64,000 nt of DNA from Sphingomonas sp. PR090111-T3T-6A (GTDB taxonomy: Bacteria; Pseudomonadota; Alphaproteobacteria; Sphingomonadales; Sphingomonadaceae). A program made the position numbers and the translations under genes. The notes under the pieces are model-generated. The model searched no databases and had not been told where the DNA came from. It saw only the letters and a program-made list of their open reading frames with translations. The first letter of the stretch is position 1, and each line of letters starts with the position of its first letter. The stretch spans positions 248,001 through 312,000 of the forward strand of contig NZ_AORL01000021.1 in NCBI RefSeq assembly GCF_000383095.1, written 5' to 3'. Below, one piece after another: positions 28,378 through 37,314 of the stretch.

Positions 28378-28556
28378 GGCAGGTCTCCTGGCTCACGGGT
28401 CGTCGCTCGGCGCATACCTTCCCGGAGCGGGCTCCAGTGGCCGACCTGCCGTGGGGGCAGGTCTCATGCGTCTCGCTCGCCGCTTACAGTTGCAGGGACA
28501 GCCATGGAGTTGGGAGAAGCCCGCACCATGTTCCCTATTAAGCCCCGAGGGGCACC
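28378..28556 (-). promoter_or_regulatory. Cobalamin (AdoCbl) riboswitch upstream of cobG
   Basis: On the minus strand, in order from 28556: GGTGCCCCTCGGGGCTTAAT with GGGAA (P2/P3 side), a GCTGTCCCTGCAACTGTAAG core segment (around 28480-28500), the B12 box GCCACTGGAGC (28431-28441), and the closing GAGCCAGGAGACCTGCC (28378-28394). These are the diagnostic segments of the cobalamin riboswitch in the usual order and spacing. It ends ~140 bases before the cobG ATG, leaving room for an expression platform, probably hiding the ribosome binding site, since I see no terminator with a U-run. Binding of adenosylcobalamin should lower expression of cobG-cobH-cobI-cobJ and probably the downstream genes. 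Confidence 0.95.
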
Positions 28557-28737
28557 GTCGCGATCGATGGAGGCGGGCGATGCCCGCTTCCGGCCGCGAG
28601 CCATAAAGGCTGAGCGGAGGTCTGGAAAGATGGGATCGGATGCCCGTCGGCGGTGATCCGCGCGAAATCGGTTGTTCGAGGCCTGCAAGCCCGCCTAGGT
28701 TCGGCGCCGTCACGTTCATCGCTGCCCGGAAGACATC

Positions 28738-29661
28738 ATGCCGATCATCTCGTTGAAGGGGCTCGCCAAGACCTATCGGACGGGGCATGTCGCGCTCCAG
28801 CCCACCGATCTGGATATCGAGAAAGGCGAGATCTTCGCCCTGCTGGGGCCGAACGGCGCCGGCAAGACGACGCTCATCAGCATCGTGTGCGGCACGGTGA
28901 CGGCGAGCGGGGGCGAGGCGCTGGTCGACGGGCATGATATCCGCCGCGACTATCGCGCTGCGCGCTCGATGATCGGGCTGGTGCCGCAGGAGATATCGCT
29001 CGATATCTTCATGACGGTGTGGAACTCGGTGCGGCTGAGCCGGGGGCTGTTCGGCCGCTCCGCCGACCCCGCCTATCTGGAGCAGTTGCTCCGCGACCTG
29101 TCGCTCTGGGACAAGCGCGACGCCAAGGTGATCGAGCTGTCCGGCGGCATGAAGCGTCGCGTGATGATCGCCAAGGCGCTGAGCCACGAGCCCGACATCC
29201 TCTTCCTCGACGAGCCGACCGCCGGTGTGGACGTCTCGCTCCGGCGCGACATGTGGGCGCTCGTCCGCAAGATGCGCGCCAAGGGCGTCACCATCATCCT
29301 CACCACCCATTATATCGAGGAGGCCGAGGAGATGGCCGACCGCGTGGGCGTGATCGACAAGGGCCGCCTGCTGCTAGTCGAACGGACCGAAGACCTGATG
29401 CACAAGCTCGGCAAGCGCCAGCTCACCCTCTCGCTCCCGGACCCGCTGGAAACCGTGCCGCCAGCGCTCGCCGACTGGCCGCTGGAGCTGGCGGACGGGG
29501 GCAACAAGCTCGTCTACAGCTTCGACAGCCACGCGGAGGACAATGGAATGCCGGCTCTGCTCAAGCGACTGGACGAACTGGGCATCGGCTTCTCCGATCT
29601 CGACACCAGCCGGAGTTCGCTGGAAGACATCTTCGTCGGCCTCGTGGAGCAGCAGGCATGA
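28738..29661 (+). CDS. ABC transporter ATP-binding protein (ABC-2 type exporter)
   Basis: The 307-residue ATPase has Walker [10 protein letters not shown] (residues ~39-47), Q-loop LVPQE, signature LSGGMKRR, Walker [13 protein letters not shown] and switch His [14 protein letters not shown]. The C-terminal extension ([13 protein letters not shown]... [14 protein letters not shown]) is typical of the CcmA/DrrA/NodI group that drives ABC-2 permeases. It starts at ATG 28738 with GGAAG upstream. Its last codons overlap the permease start as ATGA, so the two make one transporter. The exported substrate (lipid, polysaccharide or drug) is unknown. Confidence 0.93.
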   Translation: MPIISLKGLAKTYRTGHVALQPTDLDIEKGEIFALLGPNGAGKTTLISIVCGTVTASGGEALVDGHDIRRDYRAARSMIGLVPQEISLDIFMTVWNSVRLSRGLFGRSADPAYLEQLLRDLSLWDKRDAKVIELSGGMKRRVMIAKALSHEPDILFLDEPTAGVDVSLRRDMWALVRKMRAKGVTIILTTHYIEEAEEMADRVGVIDKGRLLLVERTEDLMHKLGKRQLTLSLPDPLETVPPALADWPLELADGGNKLVYSFDSHAEDNGMPALLKRLDELGIGFSDLDTSRSSLEDIFVGLVEQQA

Positions 29662-30434
29662 GCGCACGGGGCTTCAACGCGATCGGCGTCTGGTCGCTCT
29701 ACCGCACGGAGATGGCGCGCATGGTGCGCACCGTCTGGCAGAGCATCGCCACGCCGGTGATCACCACGGCGCTCTATTTCATCGTGTTCGGGGGGGCGAT
29801 CGGGTCGCGGATGCAGCATGTCGGCGGTGTGGGGTATGGCGCGTTCATCGTGCCGGGGCTCGTGATGCTGTCGCTGCTGACGCAGAGCATCTCCAACGCG
29901 TCCATCGCCATCTACTTCCCGAAATTCACGCGGACGGTGTTCGAGATCCTCTCCGCGCCGATCTCGCCGGGGGAGGCGGTGCTCGCTTATGTCGGCGCGG
30001 CGGCGACCAAGTCGATCATCCTCGCGCTCATCATCCTCGTGACCGCTACCTTCTTCGTCCATCTGGAGATCCTGCATCCGTTCTGGATGATCGCCTTCCT
30101 CGTGCTGACGGCCATCGCCTTCGCGCTGTTCGGCTTCATCATCGGCATCTGGGCGGAGAATTTCGAGCAGCTCGCGATCGTGCCGTCGCTGGTCATCACG
30201 CCGCTCACCTTCCTCGGCGGGGCCTTCTATTCGATCGACATGCTGCCCCAGCCGTGGAGGACGGTGAGCCTGTTCAACCCCGTCGTCTATCTGGTCAGCG
30301 GCTTCCGCTGGAGCTTCTACGGGCTGGGCGACGTGGGCGTGGAGAAGAGCCTGCTCTTCACCCTGCTGTTCATCGGCCTGTGCCTCGGGCTGCTCGTCTG
30401 GATATTCCGCACGGGCTATCGGCTGAAGCCCTGA
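29658..30434 (+). CDS. ABC-2 type permease
   Basis: The 258-residue integral membrane protein has about six hydrophobic segments ([125 protein letters not shown]). The [38 protein letters not shown] pattern is the ABC-2 signature near the C-terminus. The ATG at 29658 overlaps the ATPase stop as ATGA. Partner of the preceding ATPase; probably exports an unknown substrate from the inner membrane. Confidence 0.92.
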   Translation: MSARGFNAIGVWSLYRTEMARMVRTVWQSIATPVITTALYFIVFGGAIGSRMQHVGGVGYGAFIVPGLVMLSLLTQSISNASIAIYFPKFTRTVFEILSAPISPGEAVLAYVGAAATKSIILALIILVTATFFVHLEILHPFWMIAFLVLTAIAFALFGFIIGIWAENFEQLAIVPSLVITPLTFLGGAFYSIDMLPQPWRTVSLFNPVVYLVSGFRWSFYGLGDVGVEKSLLFTLLFIGLCLGLLVWIFRTGYRLKP

Positions 30435-30480
30435 CACGCAGCGACTTGCCCCCGGCGGCCGGATCGGCCTATGCAGGTCA

Positions 30481-30494
30481 TGATAACGCTAACA
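30481..30494 (+). promoter_or_regulatory. Possible LacI-family operator upstream of GH3
   Basis: TGATAACGCTAACA is a 14-bp near-palindrome centred on CG (five of seven base pairs match), the layout used by LacI-family repressors such as the XylR type in Caulobacter. It lies 123 bases before the ATG of the GH3 gene. A regulator gene is not in the window. By eye only. Confidence 0.45.
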
Positions 30495-30616
30495 GACGTG
30501 TGGAGAGGGGGCCATGGGCGTCCCAACGGACCGGGCGAACGCACCCGCCGATCGCGACACCGCGATCCGGTCTCCCTCGTCGATGGCCTGACGCATATCA
30601 ACAAGGGGAGGTGGCG

Positions 30617-33250
30617 ATGCGCCGTTCGTTACTGGGGTCTTCTTTCCTGACGACATTGTCGCTGCTGGCCTGTGCCGGAGCGGCCGATGCGCAGGGGGTG
30701 GCGAAGGCACCCTGGCTCGATCCCTCGCTGCCGGTGGAGAAGCGGGTCGACGATCTCATTTCCCGCATGACGCCGGAGGAGAAGGCGTCGCAGCTCAGCA
30801 ACCAGTCGCGCGCGATCCCGAGGCTCGGCGTGCCGGCGTACAACTGGTGGAGCGAGGCGCTGCACGGCGTCGCGCGCAACGGCTACGCGACCGTCTTCCC
30901 CGAGCCGGTGGGCCTCGCGGCCACCTTCGATCCGGCCGCGATCAAGGAGATGGGCGTCGCCATCGGCACCGAGGCGCGCGTCAAGTTCAACATCGTCGAG
31001 CGCGCGGGCGGCGAGCATCATATCTATCAGGGCCTCGATTTCTGGTCGCCCAACATCAACATCTTCCGCGATCCGCGCTGGGGGCGGGGGCAGGAGACCT
31101 ATGGCGAGGATCCCTATCTCACCGGCAAGATGGGCACCGCCTTCGTGCAGGGGATGCAGGGCGACGATCCGCGCTATTACCGCGTGATCGCCACCGCCAA
31201 GCACTTCGCCGTCCACAGCGGGCCGGAATCGACCCGCCACGAGGCGGACGTGACGGTCAGCAAGCATGACCAGGAGGACACCTATCTCCCCGCCTTCCGC
31301 GAGCTGGTGACGGAGGGCAAGGTCGCCTCGGTGATGTGCGCCTACAACCGCATCAACGGGCAGCCGGCCTGCGCCAGCGACTTCCTGCTGACCGACCAGC
31401 TCCGCGATCGCTGGGGCTTCACCGGCTATGTCGTGTCGGACTGCGACGCCATCGCCGACATCCAGCGTGGACATCACTTCACAAAGACGCTGGCCGAGGC
31501 GGCCGCCGTCTCGCTGAAGCATGGCGTCGACAATGACTGCAACAGCTTCTCCGGCACGCCGGGCGGCCCGGCGCTCTATCAGCTCTATCAGGACGCCATG
31601 ACGCAGGGCCTCGTGACGCAGCAGGAGGTGGACACCACGCTGCGCCGGCTGTTCACCGCACGGATGCGGCTCGGCATGTTCGATCCGCCTGCCAGCGTGC
31701 CCTATGCGCAGGTGTCGGACGATCAGCTCAACTCGCCCGCCCATCGCGCGCTGGCGCTGAAGCTCGCCAACGAGTCGATGGTGCTGCTCAAGAACAACGG
31801 CGTGCTGCCGGTGAAGCCTTCGGTGAAGACGATCGCCGTGATCGGCCCGCTGGCCGATCAGGTGGACGTGCTGCTCGGCAATTATAACGGCCAGCCGATC
31901 CATCCGGTGACGGCGCTGGACGGCATCCGCGCCGCCTTCCCGAATGCGAAGATCGTCTACGAACCGGGCACCAATTTCCTGCGCGCCGCCACCACCATCC
32001 CGGCCACCGCGCTCAGCGGGCTGGATGGCCAGCCGGGGCTGAAGGCCGAGTTCTGGGCCAAGCCCGATTTTGCTGGCGCCCCGCAGGTCACGCGCACGGA
32101 CGCCATCGTCAATCTCGACGGCGACATGGCGCCGGTGCTCGACAGCGAGACCCTGTCGTCGCGCTGGACGGGCTTCATCACTGCGCCCGAGACCGGCGAG
32201 TATGAGATCGGCATCGGCGGCCCGAATGCGAAGCTCTGGGTCGACGGTACGCTGATGGTCGAAAACGACGCCCAGCAGCGCAAGCCGCAGATGAAGACGA
32301 TGCACGTCGAGAAGGGCCATCGCTACGCGATCCGGATCGATCAGGCGCCGGGCAAGGGGCCGGTGATGCGGCTGGTGTGGAACCCGGTGGTGCAGGATCC
32401 GCTCAACCGCGCTGTGGCGGCGGCGAAGACGGCCGACCTCGTGATCGCGGTGGCGGGCATCAGCTCCGCGCTGGAAGGCGAGGAGATGAAGGTCGACGTC
32501 CCCGGTTTCCAGGGTGGCGACCGCACCAGCCTCGACATGCCGGCTGATGAGGAAAACCTTCTCAAGGCGGTGAAGGCGACCGGCAAGCCGATGGCGCTGG
32601 TGCTCATGAACGGCTCGGCGCTGTCGGTGAACTGGGCGGCGGCGAATGTCGATGCGATCCTCGACGCCTGGTATCCGGGCGAGCAGGGCGGCGCCGCGAT
32701 CGGCCAGACGCTGGCGGGCGTGAACAACCCGTCCGGCCGCCTGCCGGTGACCTTCTACACCGGCGTCGGCGAGCTTCCGCCCTTCGACGATTATGCGATG
32801 AAGGGCCGGACCTATCGCTATTTCGCGGGCAAGCCGCTTTACGCCTTCGGCCATGGCCTCAGCTACACGCGCTTCGCTTATGCGGCGCCGAAGCTGTCGA
32901 CGGCGAAGCTCAAGGCGGGCGGCACGCTCGGTGTCGATGCGACGGTGCGCAATGCCGGCACGGTGGCGGGCGACGAGGTGGTGCAGCTCTATCTCGGCTT
33001 CCCGAAGGTGTCGGGCGCGCCGATCCGGGCGATGCGCGGCTTCACCCGCGTCCACCTTGCGCCGGGCGAGAGCAGGAAGGTCCATTTCGATCTCTCGCCG
33101 CGCGACCTGTCGAGCGTGACGGAAGCAGGCGATCGGGTGGTTGCGGCCGGCGGCTACACGCTGACGGTCGGTGGTGGCCAGCCGGGCACCGGTGCGGCCG
33201 GCGCCTCCGCGACGTTCGCGATCGAGGGCACTAGCAAGCTGGCCGAATAA
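30617..33250 (+). CDS. Exported glycoside hydrolase family 3 with PA14 insert (beta-glucosidase/xylosidase-like)
   Basis: The 877-residue protein has a signal peptide (MRRSLLGSSFLTTLSLLACAGAADAQ), a GH3 N-terminal barrel with NWWSEALHGVARNG, SPNINIFRDPRWGRGQETYGEDP, KHFAVHSGPE, and the nucleophile Asp275 in GYVVSDCDAI, a GH3 C-terminal sandwich (VLLKNNGVLPV...) interrupted by a PA14 domain (~residues 470-580; GLKAEFWAKPDF, SSRWTGFITAPETGEYEIGIGGPNAKLWVDG), and a fibronectin-III-like tail (YAFGHGLSYTRF ... GDEVVQLYL). The pattern resembles GH3 beta-xylosidases and beta-glucosidases acting on plant polymers. The ATG at 30617 has GGGGAGG upstream. Followed by a bidirectional terminator. Confidence 0.93.
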   Translation: MRRSLLGSSFLTTLSLLACAGAADAQGVAKAPWLDPSLPVEKRVDDLISRMTPEEKASQLSNQSRAIPRLGVPAYNWWSEALHGVARNGYATVFPEPVGLAATFDPAAIKEMGVAIGTEARVKFNIVERAGGEHHIYQGLDFWSPNINIFRDPRWGRGQETYGEDPYLTGKMGTAFVQGMQGDDPRYYRVIATAKHFAVHSGPESTRHEADVTVSKHDQEDTYLPAFRELVTEGKVASVMCAYNRINGQPACASDFLLTDQLRDRWGFTGYVVSDCDAIADIQRGHHFTKTLAEAAAVSLKHGVDNDCNSFSGTPGGPALYQLYQDAMTQGLVTQQEVDTTLRRLFTARMRLGMFDPPASVPYAQVSDDQLNSPAHRALALKLANESMVLLKNNGVLPVKPSVKTIAVIGPLADQVDVLLGNYNGQPIHPVTALDGIRAAFPNAKIVYEPGTNFLRAATTIPATALSGLDGQPGLKAEFWAKPDFAGAPQVTRTDAIVNLDGDMAPVLDSETLSSRWTGFITAPETGEYEIGIGGPNAKLWVDGTLMVENDAQQRKPQMKTMHVEKGHRYAIRIDQAPGKGPVMRLVWNPVVQDPLNRAVAAAKTADLVIAVAGISSALEGEEMKVDVPGFQGGDRTSLDMPADEENLLKAVKATGKPMALVLMNGSALSVNWAAANVDAILDAWYPGEQGGAAIGQTLAGVNNPSGRLPVTFYTGVGELPPFDDYAMKGRTYRYFAGKPLYAFGHGLSYTRFAYAAPKLSTAKLKAGGTLGVDATVRNAGTVAGDEVVQLYLGFPKVSGAPIRAMRGFTRVHLAPGESRKVHFDLSPRDLSSVTEAGDRVVAAGGYTLTVGGGQPGTGAAGASATFAIEGTSKLAE

Positions 33251-33263
33251 GGCGCACGAAAAA

Positions 33264-33298
33264 GGGGCAGTGGTTTCGACCACCGCCCCTTTCTTTTC
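33264..33298. terminator. Bidirectional rho-independent terminator between GH3 and pit
   Basis: GGGGCAGTGGT-TTCG-ACCACCGCCCC (one A.C mismatch) is followed by TTTCTTTTC on the plus strand and preceded by GAAAAA, which reads as a U-run on the minus strand. It sits between two convergent stop codons (33250 and 33315). Confidence 0.85.
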
Positions 33299-33314
33299 GT
33301 CCGATGTCGCCGGT

Positions 33315-34916
33315 TCAGAAAATCTGCGACAGGATCACATAGAGGGTGCCCGCCAGCAGGATCGACACCGGCAGCGTCAGCACCCAAGCCAGCACCAGAT
33401 TGCGGATCGTCGACATCTGGAGGCCGGAGCGGTTCGCCGCCATCGTCCCCGCCACGCCCGAGGACAGGACGTGGGTGGTCGACACCGGCAGACCGAAGGA
33501 GTCTGCAAGCCCGATCGTCGCCATCGCCACCAGCTCGGCCGAGGCGCCCTGTGCATAGGTGAGGTGCGACTTGCCGATCTTCTCGCCCACCGTCACCACG
33601 ATCCGCTTCCAGCCGATCATCGTGCCGAGGCCAAGCGCGAAGGCCACCGCGATCTTCACCCAGGTCGGGATGAAGCGCGTCGCCTTGTCGAGCGAGCCCT
33701 TATAGTCGGTCAGCGCCTTGCCTTCCGCCTCGCTGAAGCCCGCGCTCTTGTTCGCGGAGACGCGCTTGATCGCCTCGGATGCCAGATACATGTCGTTGCG
33801 CATGTTCTTGGACTGCGTGCCCGGTACGTGCGCGATCGTGCCGTAGCTGCTCACCTGACGATCGATGTCGCCGATGAGCGCGGCGAGCGACGGGACGGTG
33901 TCCGGCGTCTGCGTCTTGTTGGCGATGAAGCTGGTCACGGCCGCGCGGGCATCCGTCGCCGGGCCGACGCCGCCGTTATGGGCGGTCAACGCCTTCTGGG
34001 CGTTCAGCGAGCTGGTGTGGAACTGCGCTTCGTAATGCGCCGGCACCGCGCGGTTGAGCGCATAGGCGGTGGGCACCGTGCCGATCAGGATCAGCATGAT
34101 GAGGCCCATGCCCTTCTGGCCGTCGTTCGATCCGTGCGCGAAGCTGACGCCCGTGCAGGTGAAGACCAGCAGCAGGCGAATCCACCACGGCGGCGGCAGG
34201 CCGTCCTTGGGCTCGCTGTAGAGCGCCTTGTTCTTGATCGTCACGCGCGCCACGAAGAAGAGCAGCGCGGACAGGAAGAAGCCGATCAGCGGCGAGAACA
34301 GCAGCGCATAGCCGATATTCTGCGCCTGGCCCCATTCGACGCCCGACGTGCCGCCGCGCCCGTGCAGCAGGGCGTTGGCGACGCCCACGCCGATGATCGA
34401 GCCGATCAGCGTGTGCGAGCTGGAGGAGGGGATGCCGAGATACCAGGTCGCGAGGTTCCAGATGATCGCTGCGATCAGCAGCGAGAAGACCATCGCGAAG
34501 CCGGCGTCCGATCCCACCTGGAGGATCAGCTCCACCGGCAGCAGCGAGACGATGCCGAACGCCACCGCGCCGGTCGACAGCAGAACGCCGAGGAAGTTGA
34601 AGAAGCCCGACCACACCACCGCGATATGGGCCGGCATCGAATTGGTGTAGATCACCGTGGCGACGGCGTTGGCCGTGTCGTGGAAGCCGTTGACGAACTC
34701 GAAGCCGAGCGCGATCAGCAGCGCGATGAACAGCATCACGAACGGCAGCACAGCGCGCGCCTGAACGCCGGCCGCCGCCGCATCCGTATAGACGCTGTAT
34801 GCCACGAACAGGATCGCCGCGAGCACTGCGGCGCCGAAACCAATTCCCCCGGCTGTTCCCAGACCCTTTTCAAGATCGGGTCTCGAAGACACCCGAGTCT
34901 CTGCCATCGTCGCCAT
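33315..34916 (-). CDS. Inorganic phosphate transporter, Pit family
   Basis: The 533-residue PiT-type membrane protein has the duplicated family signatures GFEFVNGFHDTANAVATVIYTNSM in the N-terminal half and GLADSFGLPVSTTHVLSSGVAGTMAANRSG in the C-terminal half, plus WYLGIPSSSSHTLIGSIIGVGVANAL and FAHGSNDGQKGMGL. It carries out proton- or sodium-coupled phosphate (metal phosphate) uptake. The long hydrophilic loop (~residues 300-430) resembles the larger PitA group. The ATG at 34916 has GGGGAGACAGC eight bases upstream, partly inside a hairpin. No PhoU-like (pit accessory) gene precedes it. Confidence 0.92.
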   Translation of the reverse strand: MATMAETRVSSRPDLEKGLGTAGGIGFGAAVLAAILFVAYSVYTDAAAAGVQARAVLPFVMLFIALLIALGFEFVNGFHDTANAVATVIYTNSMPAHIAVVWSGFFNFLGVLLSTGAVAFGIVSLLPVELILQVGSDAGFAMVFSLLIAAIIWNLATWYLGIPSSSSHTLIGSIIGVGVANALLHGRGGTSGVEWGQAQNIGYALLFSPLIGFFLSALLFFVARVTIKNKALYSEPKDGLPPPWWIRLLLVFTCTGVSFAHGSNDGQKGMGLIMLILIGTVPTAYALNRAVPAHYEAQFHTSSLNAQKALTAHNGGVGPATDARAAVTSFIANKTQTPDTVPSLAALIGDIDRQVSSYGTIAHVPGTQSKNMRNDMYLASEAIKRVSANKSAGFSEAEGKALTDYKGSLDKATRFIPTWVKIAVAFALGLGTMIGWKRIVVTVGEKIGKSHLTYAQGASAELVAMATIGLADSFGLPVSTTHVLSSGVAGTMAANRSGLQMSTIRNLVLAWVLTLPVSILLAGTLYVILSQIF

Positions 34917-34926
34917 GACGCTGTCT

Positions 34927-34944
34927 CCCCAGAGTTCTCTGGGG
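34927..34944 (-). promoter_or_regulatory. Leader hairpin hiding the pit Shine-Dalgarno
   Basis: On the minus strand CCCCAGA-GAAC-TCTGGGG forms a 7-bp stem (8 with a tight loop) ending in the GGGG of the pit ribosome binding site GGGGAG. Folding would limit ribosome access. Confidence 0.45.
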
Positions 34945-35104
34945 ATATCGCTAATGCGACGATGTGACAGTTTGGCGGTCGGTGTTAACCTTGAGTGACC
35001 CGGCGCGCCCGAGGGGTATTGCTTCCGATGGACTCGGAAGCCTTTGGCTTAGACCCTCAGATGGCCGACCGCGTATAGCGGAGAGGTCGTGGCTGGATGG
35101 AGCC

Positions 35105-36295
35105 CTATCGGCGGCCTCGCTGCCCCAGCATCTCGGCCAGTACGGTCGTCACCAGCATCCCGAACGCCAGCAGCGTCACGGCGACGCCCAGCGCCAGCCA
35201 GCCCCAGCGCGTCACCACCACGCCGCCGAGCGGAGGCCCGATCAGCGCGCCGCCCGCGCCGAATTGTGTGATGAGGCCGTTGACGGTCGCGATGCGGGGG
35301 CTGTCGGCGGTCTCGGCGCCCGCCATGCGGGGGAGGCGCGCGAAGATCAGTGGCGGGGCGATCCCGCTCGCCACCATGAAGGCCATCGCCGCCGCTCCGC
35401 TGAGGATCGCGGCGCCGGGAAGCTGGGCGATGTGCGGCTCGAAGACGAGCAGCGCCAGCAGGCAGCTCGCGGCAAGGCTGACCGTGATCAGCAGCAGCAC
35501 CGTGCGCATGTCTTCCAGCCCATGATGGAGCTGCCGCGCCGCATAGGCCGATCCCGCCAGCGCGAACAGCGAAGCCGCGCCCGTGATCGCCGCCGCGATG
35601 CTGACGGGGATGCCCATCCGCTCGATCAGGAAGGTCGGAAGCAGCATGGAGAAGGCGCAGATATATGTCGTGTAGAAACCGAAGCTCAGCGTCGATACCC
35701 AGCCGCTGAGCGCGGGCAGCTCCAGCCGGGGGCGGGCGCCGGTCCGCTCGACGCGGCGCGCCAGCAGCGCGATGGCGATGCCGGCGGGCACCAGCGCCCA
35801 GCCGAGCATGATGATGCGGGGGGAAGCCAACTCCAGCGCGAGGCCTGTCACCGCGCTCCCGAATGCCACGCCCACCGGCACGAAGGTGCTCCACAGCGCG
35901 AGTGCGGTGCCGCGTTGGGCGTCGCTGGCGATGGCGGCGATCATCGTCGGCGCTGCCGTCACGACCAGCAGATAGCCGATGCCTTCGATCGCGCGGGCGG
36001 AGAAGAGGAGCGGCACATTGACGGCGATGGCTTCCAGCATTCCGGCGGCGGCGAGCAACCCGAGCCCTGCGAGCAGGAAGCGGCGCGTTCCCACCCGGCC
36101 CAGCGCCAGCCCCGCCGCGAAGCCGAACAGGCCGCCACCCACTTCCAGCAGCGAGATCAAGAGCCCGGTTTGTGGGAGGGTGAGGCCGTAGCTTTCCCGC
36201 AGGATGGGCGCCAGCGAGGACATCTTGGCAAGCTGGGCTGCGGCGAGCACGCCGACCAGCCACAAACCGACGATCCGACTCCACGAATTCCGCAT
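35105..36295 (-). CDS. Major facilitator superfamily transporter
   Basis: The 396-residue protein has about 12 transmembrane segments. Loop 2-3 reads GLALGRVGTRRFLLAG (MFS motif A-like), and helix 4-5 has IGYLLVVTAAPTMIAAIASDAQRGTALALWSTFVPVGVAFGSAVTG, the cyanate/CynX-like (or YjiJ-like) appearance. The substrate is unknown; a drug or organic-anion exporter or uptake carrier are both possible. The SD GGGGGAG directly before the ATG at 36295 sits in the 3' arm of an 11-bp hairpin. It is a single gene between pit and two VOC genes, all on the minus strand. Confidence 0.87.
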   Translation of the reverse strand: MRNSWSRIVGLWLVGVLAAAQLAKMSSLAPILRESYGLTLPQTGLLISLLEVGGGLFGFAAGLALGRVGTRRFLLAGLGLLAAAGMLEAIAVNVPLLFSARAIEGIGYLLVVTAAPTMIAAIASDAQRGTALALWSTFVPVGVAFGSAVTGLALELASPRIIMLGWALVPAGIAIALLARRVERTGARPRLELPALSGWVSTLSFGFYTTYICAFSMLLPTFLIERMGIPVSIAAAITGAASLFALAGSAYAARQLHHGLEDMRTVLLLITVSLAASCLLALLVFEPHIAQLPGAAILSGAAAMAFMVASGIAPPLIFARLPRMAGAETADSPRIATVNGLITQFGAGGALIGPPLGGVVVTRWGWLALGVAVTLLAFGMLVTTVLAEMLGQRGRR

Positions 36296-36331
36296 GGCGC
36301 TCCCCCTATTCCGGGCGGACGGGAGAGCGCC
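36296..36331 (-). promoter_or_regulatory. 11-bp hairpin enclosing the MFS gene Shine-Dalgarno
   Basis: On the minus strand GGCGCTCTCCC pairs with GGGGGAGCGCC (11 pairs, one U.G) around a 14-base loop; the 3' arm contains the whole Shine-Dalgarno and runs up to the ATG. This would block translation start when folded. Confidence 0.55.
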
Positions 36332-36363
36332 ATGGCAAAAATGCGCGATCCGGTTCGTGGGCG

Positions 36364-36795
36364 TTACGAGGCCAGATCGAGATTGATCAGCTCGCCATTG
36401 ACGATCCAGTGGCAGCCGAAGCGATCGGTCACCATGCCGAACTTCCGTGCCCAGAAGGCGTCGCTGAACGCCATGGTGATGGTGCCGCCCTCGGCCAGCG
36501 CGTTGAAGATGCGCTCGGCTTCCTCGACACTGTCATAGTTGAGCGTCAGCGAGACGCCGTGGATGCCCTGATAGGGCATGTGCGGGGGGCAGTCGCCGGC
36601 ATAGAGGAAGACGCCGCCGTCCAGCTCAAGCCGTGCGTGCATTATGCGGTCGAGATGCTCGGGCGGGCATTGGTCCGCCATGGGCGACTGGGCCGCGCTC
36701 ATCATGCCGAGCGTGCCACCCAGCGTCTTCGCGTAGAAGCGCATGGCCTCCGCGCAGTTTCCGTCGAAGGCGAGATAGGGAATGGGCTGAAGCAT
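36364..36795 (-). CDS. VOC family protein, PhnB-like
   Basis: The 143-residue protein has the glyoxalase/bleomycin-resistance fold: IPYLAFDGNCAEAMRFYAKTLGG at the start and AFWARKFGMVTDRFGCHWIVNGE at the end, a PhnB/DUF1428-like layout. The PhnB-like members have no proven reaction and often lack some metal ligands. It shares its strand with the second VOC gene upstream (27-base gap), so the pair may be one transcript. Confidence 0.87.
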   Translation of the reverse strand: MLQPIPYLAFDGNCAEAMRFYAKTLGGTLGMMSAAQSPMADQCPPEHLDRIMHARLELDGGVFLYAGDCPPHMPYQGIHGVSLTLNYDSVEEAERIFNALAEGGTITMAFSDAFWARKFGMVTDRFGCHWIVNGELINLDLAS

Positions 36796-36822
36796 GTCCG
36801 TCTCCTGTCGGGTCTTGCGGGT

Positions 36823-37236
36823 TCAGGCGTGCGGGGGCGCGGCGTTCGGGTCCATCCACATCACTTCCCAGATGTGGCCGTCCGGGTCCTCGAAGCTGCG
36901 GCCGAACATGAAGCCGTAATCCTGCGTCGGCGTGGGGTCGGCCTTGCCGCCCGCGGCGACGGCCTTGTCGACGGCGGCGGAGACGGCCTCGCGGCTGTCC
37001 TGCGACACGCAGAGCAGCACCTGCGCCTGCCGGTGCGCGTCCACGATCGGCCGGTCCGTGAACTGGCGCCATTTGTCATGGGTCAGAAGCATGACGTGGA
37101 TCGTTTCGGAGAGCACCATGCAGGCGGCGGTCTCGTCGGTGAAACCGGGGTTGTTGGTGGCGCCGACCGCTTCGTAAAAGGCTTTCGAGCGGCCGAGATC
37201 GCTGACGGGAAGGTTGATGAAGATGAGCCTGCTCAT
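36823..37236 (-). CDS. VOC family protein (glyoxalase-like)
   Basis: The 137-residue vicinal oxygen chelate protein starts MSRLIFINLPVSDLGRSKAFYEAVGA and ends in EDPDGHIWEVMWMDPNA, with the C-terminal His/Glu metal ligands (GHIWEVMW). It resembles the lactoylglutathione-lyase-like group often annotated as glyoxalase/extradiol dioxygenase family. The ATG at 37236 has AAGGAG upstream. It forms a likely operon with the following PhnB-like gene. Substrate unknown. Confidence 0.87.
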   Translation of the reverse strand: MSRLIFINLPVSDLGRSKAFYEAVGATNNPGFTDETAACMVLSETIHVMLLTHDKWRQFTDRPIVDAHRQAQVLLCVSQDSREAVSAAVDKAVAAGGKADPTPTQDYGFMFGRSFEDPDGHIWEVMWMDPNAAPPHA

Positions 37237-37314
37237 ATCCTGCTCCTTGTGGTGGCCCGGCGAGACGGCCATCCTTCTTATGGTGTCACCTTAACCTCCG
37301 GGGAGGGAAAGCCG

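Noticed and set aside
30629-33283. 884-codon minus-strand open frame opposite GH3
   Set aside because: Shadow frame; the GH3 protein with signal peptide and catalytic Asp is unambiguous.
34945-35000. PHO box upstream of the Pit transporter
   Set aside because: Only one CTGTCA-like half-site is seen on the minus strand, with no second copy at the expected spacing.
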